Shown one piece after another: positions 5,840-6,805 of a stretch of DNA of 6,805 nt (position 1 is its first letter; every line of letters starts with the position of its first letter). Location: the NCBI GenBank assembly GCA_964644025.1, contig CAZXVW010000208.1, forward strand, positions 1 to 6,805, in the 5' to 3' direction. This DNA comes from CAZXVW01 sp964644025 (GTDB lineage: Bacteria > Acidobacteriota > Terriglobia > Bryobacterales > Bryobacteraceae). The notes below the pieces were generated by a model, which did not search any database, was not told the DNA's origin, and was given only the letters and a program-made list of their open reading frames with translations. A program made the translations under genes and the position numbers.

Positions 5840-6805
5840 TTATCGTTTGTCTTTCGCCGGATCGTAGTTCGGGTTTGGCTCCGGCATTTGCGCGCCCACG
5901 GATTTGCGCCAGGCGTGCAGCTCCTCGGTCAGCTCCCTGGCCTTATCCGGCATTTCCTTCACCAGGTCCTTCGTTTCTCCGATGTCCTGCTTGAGGTTGT
6001 ACAGTTCGATGTGGTTGTCCTCAAAGAACTCGACCAGACGGTAGTCGCCAGCCCGGATCGCCGAGTACGGAGTCGCGCCGCCGGGATGATAGTGCGGGTA
6101 GTGCCAGTAGAGGGCGTGGCGGCCGAGCGTGGCCGCGGGGTCCTTCAGCACGGGCAGCAGGTTGACCCCGTCCACGTTCGCATTGTGTTTCGGATCGCCT
6201 TCCACGCCGGCCAGCGCCAGGATGGTCGGGTAGTAATCCACCGTGATAATCGGCTCCTCGCTTACTGTCCCGGCCGGGGTGACGCCAGGCGCGTAGATGA
6301 TCGCGGGCACGCGGACACCGCCCTCGTACGCCGATCCTTTGCCAGCGCGCAACGGGGCGTTCTCGGTGGGCTCGCCGCCGCGGCGGTCCAGCCCGCCGTT
6401 GTCCGAGGTGAAGATAATCACGGTGTTATCAGCCAGGCCCAGCTCAGCAAGTTTGGCGCGCACCCGCCCTACGCTGCGGTCCACGCTGGCCACCTTGCCC
6501 GCGTAGGTAGGGTTGCGGTGGCGCATGCCGGGCTTGACGAGGGGCTGGAAGCGGGCGATGTCGTCCTCCTTCGCCTGCAGAGGAAGGTGCACGTTGTAGT
6601 AAGCGAAGTACATGAAGAACGGGCCGGTTTCCCATTGATCGAGGATTTTGAGCGCCTCGTCGGTCAGCCGGTCGGTGAGATAGTCTCCCTTCTCGCCGCC
6701 GGGCGGCAAGGGGTCAACGCCGTGGTCCGGCGGCCGGAAATAAGGGTCGAAGAAGCTGCCGGGCGCTCCCCAGGCGGTCCCGCCGATATTGATGTCGAAG
6801 CCGTG
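5840..6805 (-). CDS. Arylsulfatase A-type sulfatase, C-terminal part; N-terminus beyond window
   Basis: The last 321 residues of a sulfatase are present and the frame is open to the window edge. It would hydrolyse sulfate esters, usually in the periplasm or outside the cell. The fragment starts at HGFD, which sits before the mid-domain loop of this family. It continues with FFMYFAYYNVHLPLQA (H73 of the fragment, near the active site), TSDNGG (D135/N136, metal ligands), GKGSAYEGGVRVPAIIYAPG (K156) and VDYYPTILALAG. The C-terminal domain has ALYWHYPHY, AIRAGDYRLVEFFED and ELYNLKQDIGETKDL. The formylglycine motif CxPSR and any signal peptide are outside the window, so activity cannot be judged. 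A TTG at 6709 only begins an internal stretch and is not a believable start. The ending NPNYDPAKDKR is a tail common in the family. The substrate (polysaccharide, steroid or other) cannot be told. Confidence 0.93.
   Translation of the reverse strand, partial: HGFDINIGGTAWGAPGSFFDPYFRPPDHGVDPLPPGGEKGDYLTDRLTDEALKILDQWETGPFFMYFAYYNVHLPLQAKEDDIARFQPLVKPGMRHRNPTYAGKVASVDRSVGRVRAKLAELGLADNTVIIFTSDNGGLDRRGGEPTENAPLRAGKGSAYEGGVRVPAIIYAPGVTPAGTVSEEPIITVDYYPTILALAGVEGDPKHNANVDGVNLLPVLKDPAATLGRHALYWHYPHYHPGGATPYSAIRAGDYRLVEFFEDNHIELYNLKQDIGETKDLVKEMPDKARELTEELHAWRKSVGAQMPEPNPNYDPAKDKR

Noticed and set aside
5103..5867. Plus-strand open frame (254 codons) opposite the dehydrogenase start and spacer
   Set aside because: It lies antisense to the conserved ALDH7 N-terminal half, has no recognisable motif, and looks like a codon-bias shadow.
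6707..6709. TTG at 6709 as the start of the sulfatase
   Set aside because: The frame continues upstream to the window edge with sulfatase-like sequence (HGFD and following), so the TTG is internal.
1..6805. tRNA, rRNA, riboswitch, CRISPR, transposon or prophage
   Set aside because: No repeat array, no terminal inverted repeats, no recombinase gene and no structured RNA signature was seen; nearly all bases are coding.

Overview
The window is a GC-rich bacterial segment in which every convincing gene lies on the minus strand, so transcription runs from right to left. In that order it holds the end of a sulfatase, an ALDH7-type aldehyde dehydrogenase, a receiver-first sensor histidine kinase, a single-domain response regulator, a receiver domain fused to a CpaE/TadZ-type ParA/MinD ATPase, and the start of a cytidylate-kinase-like gene. 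Both end genes run off the window. I see no tRNA, rRNA, CRISPR, insertion sequence or phage gene, and no gene-free stretch longer than about 95 bases.

The organism is best described as a GC-rich, soil or sediment type of heterotroph. Arylsulfatase A-type sulfatases, PAS-rich phytochrome-like kinases with Rcp1-type regulators, and CpaE-like ATPases together suggest Acidobacteriota (for example the Solibacter/Bryobacter branch). This is inference from gene content only; Planctomycetota or another phylum is not excluded.

Right part (about 4200-6805): metabolism. The sulfatase fragment (5840-6805) has the metal-site SDNGG motif and the usual C-terminal half of the family, but the sulfatase signature (CxPSR) lies outside the window. 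The aldehyde dehydrogenase (4203-5747) is a full-length ALDH7/antiquitin homologue, probably acting on aminoadipate semialdehyde/piperideine-6-carboxylate in lysine breakdown. Nothing ties the two to one pathway beyond shared direction.

Left part (1-4103): signalling. The histidine kinase (REC-PAS-PAS-HisKA-HATPase) overlaps the Rcp1-like regulator by four bases (ATGA), so these two are almost certainly translated together. After 95 bases comes the REC-ATPase fusion, and 14 bases later the cytidylate-kinase-like gene. There are three receiver domains in a row and no DNA-binding output. The natural reading is that the output is control of protein activity or location, perhaps of a Tad-type pilus or another polar machine, through the ATPase. 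The ATPase keeps the ParA/MinD signature lysine but has lost the second Walker A lysine and the aspartates of the A' motif, while its receiver has every phosphorylation residue. That is the opposite of the usual CpaE pattern and is the most notable thing in the window.
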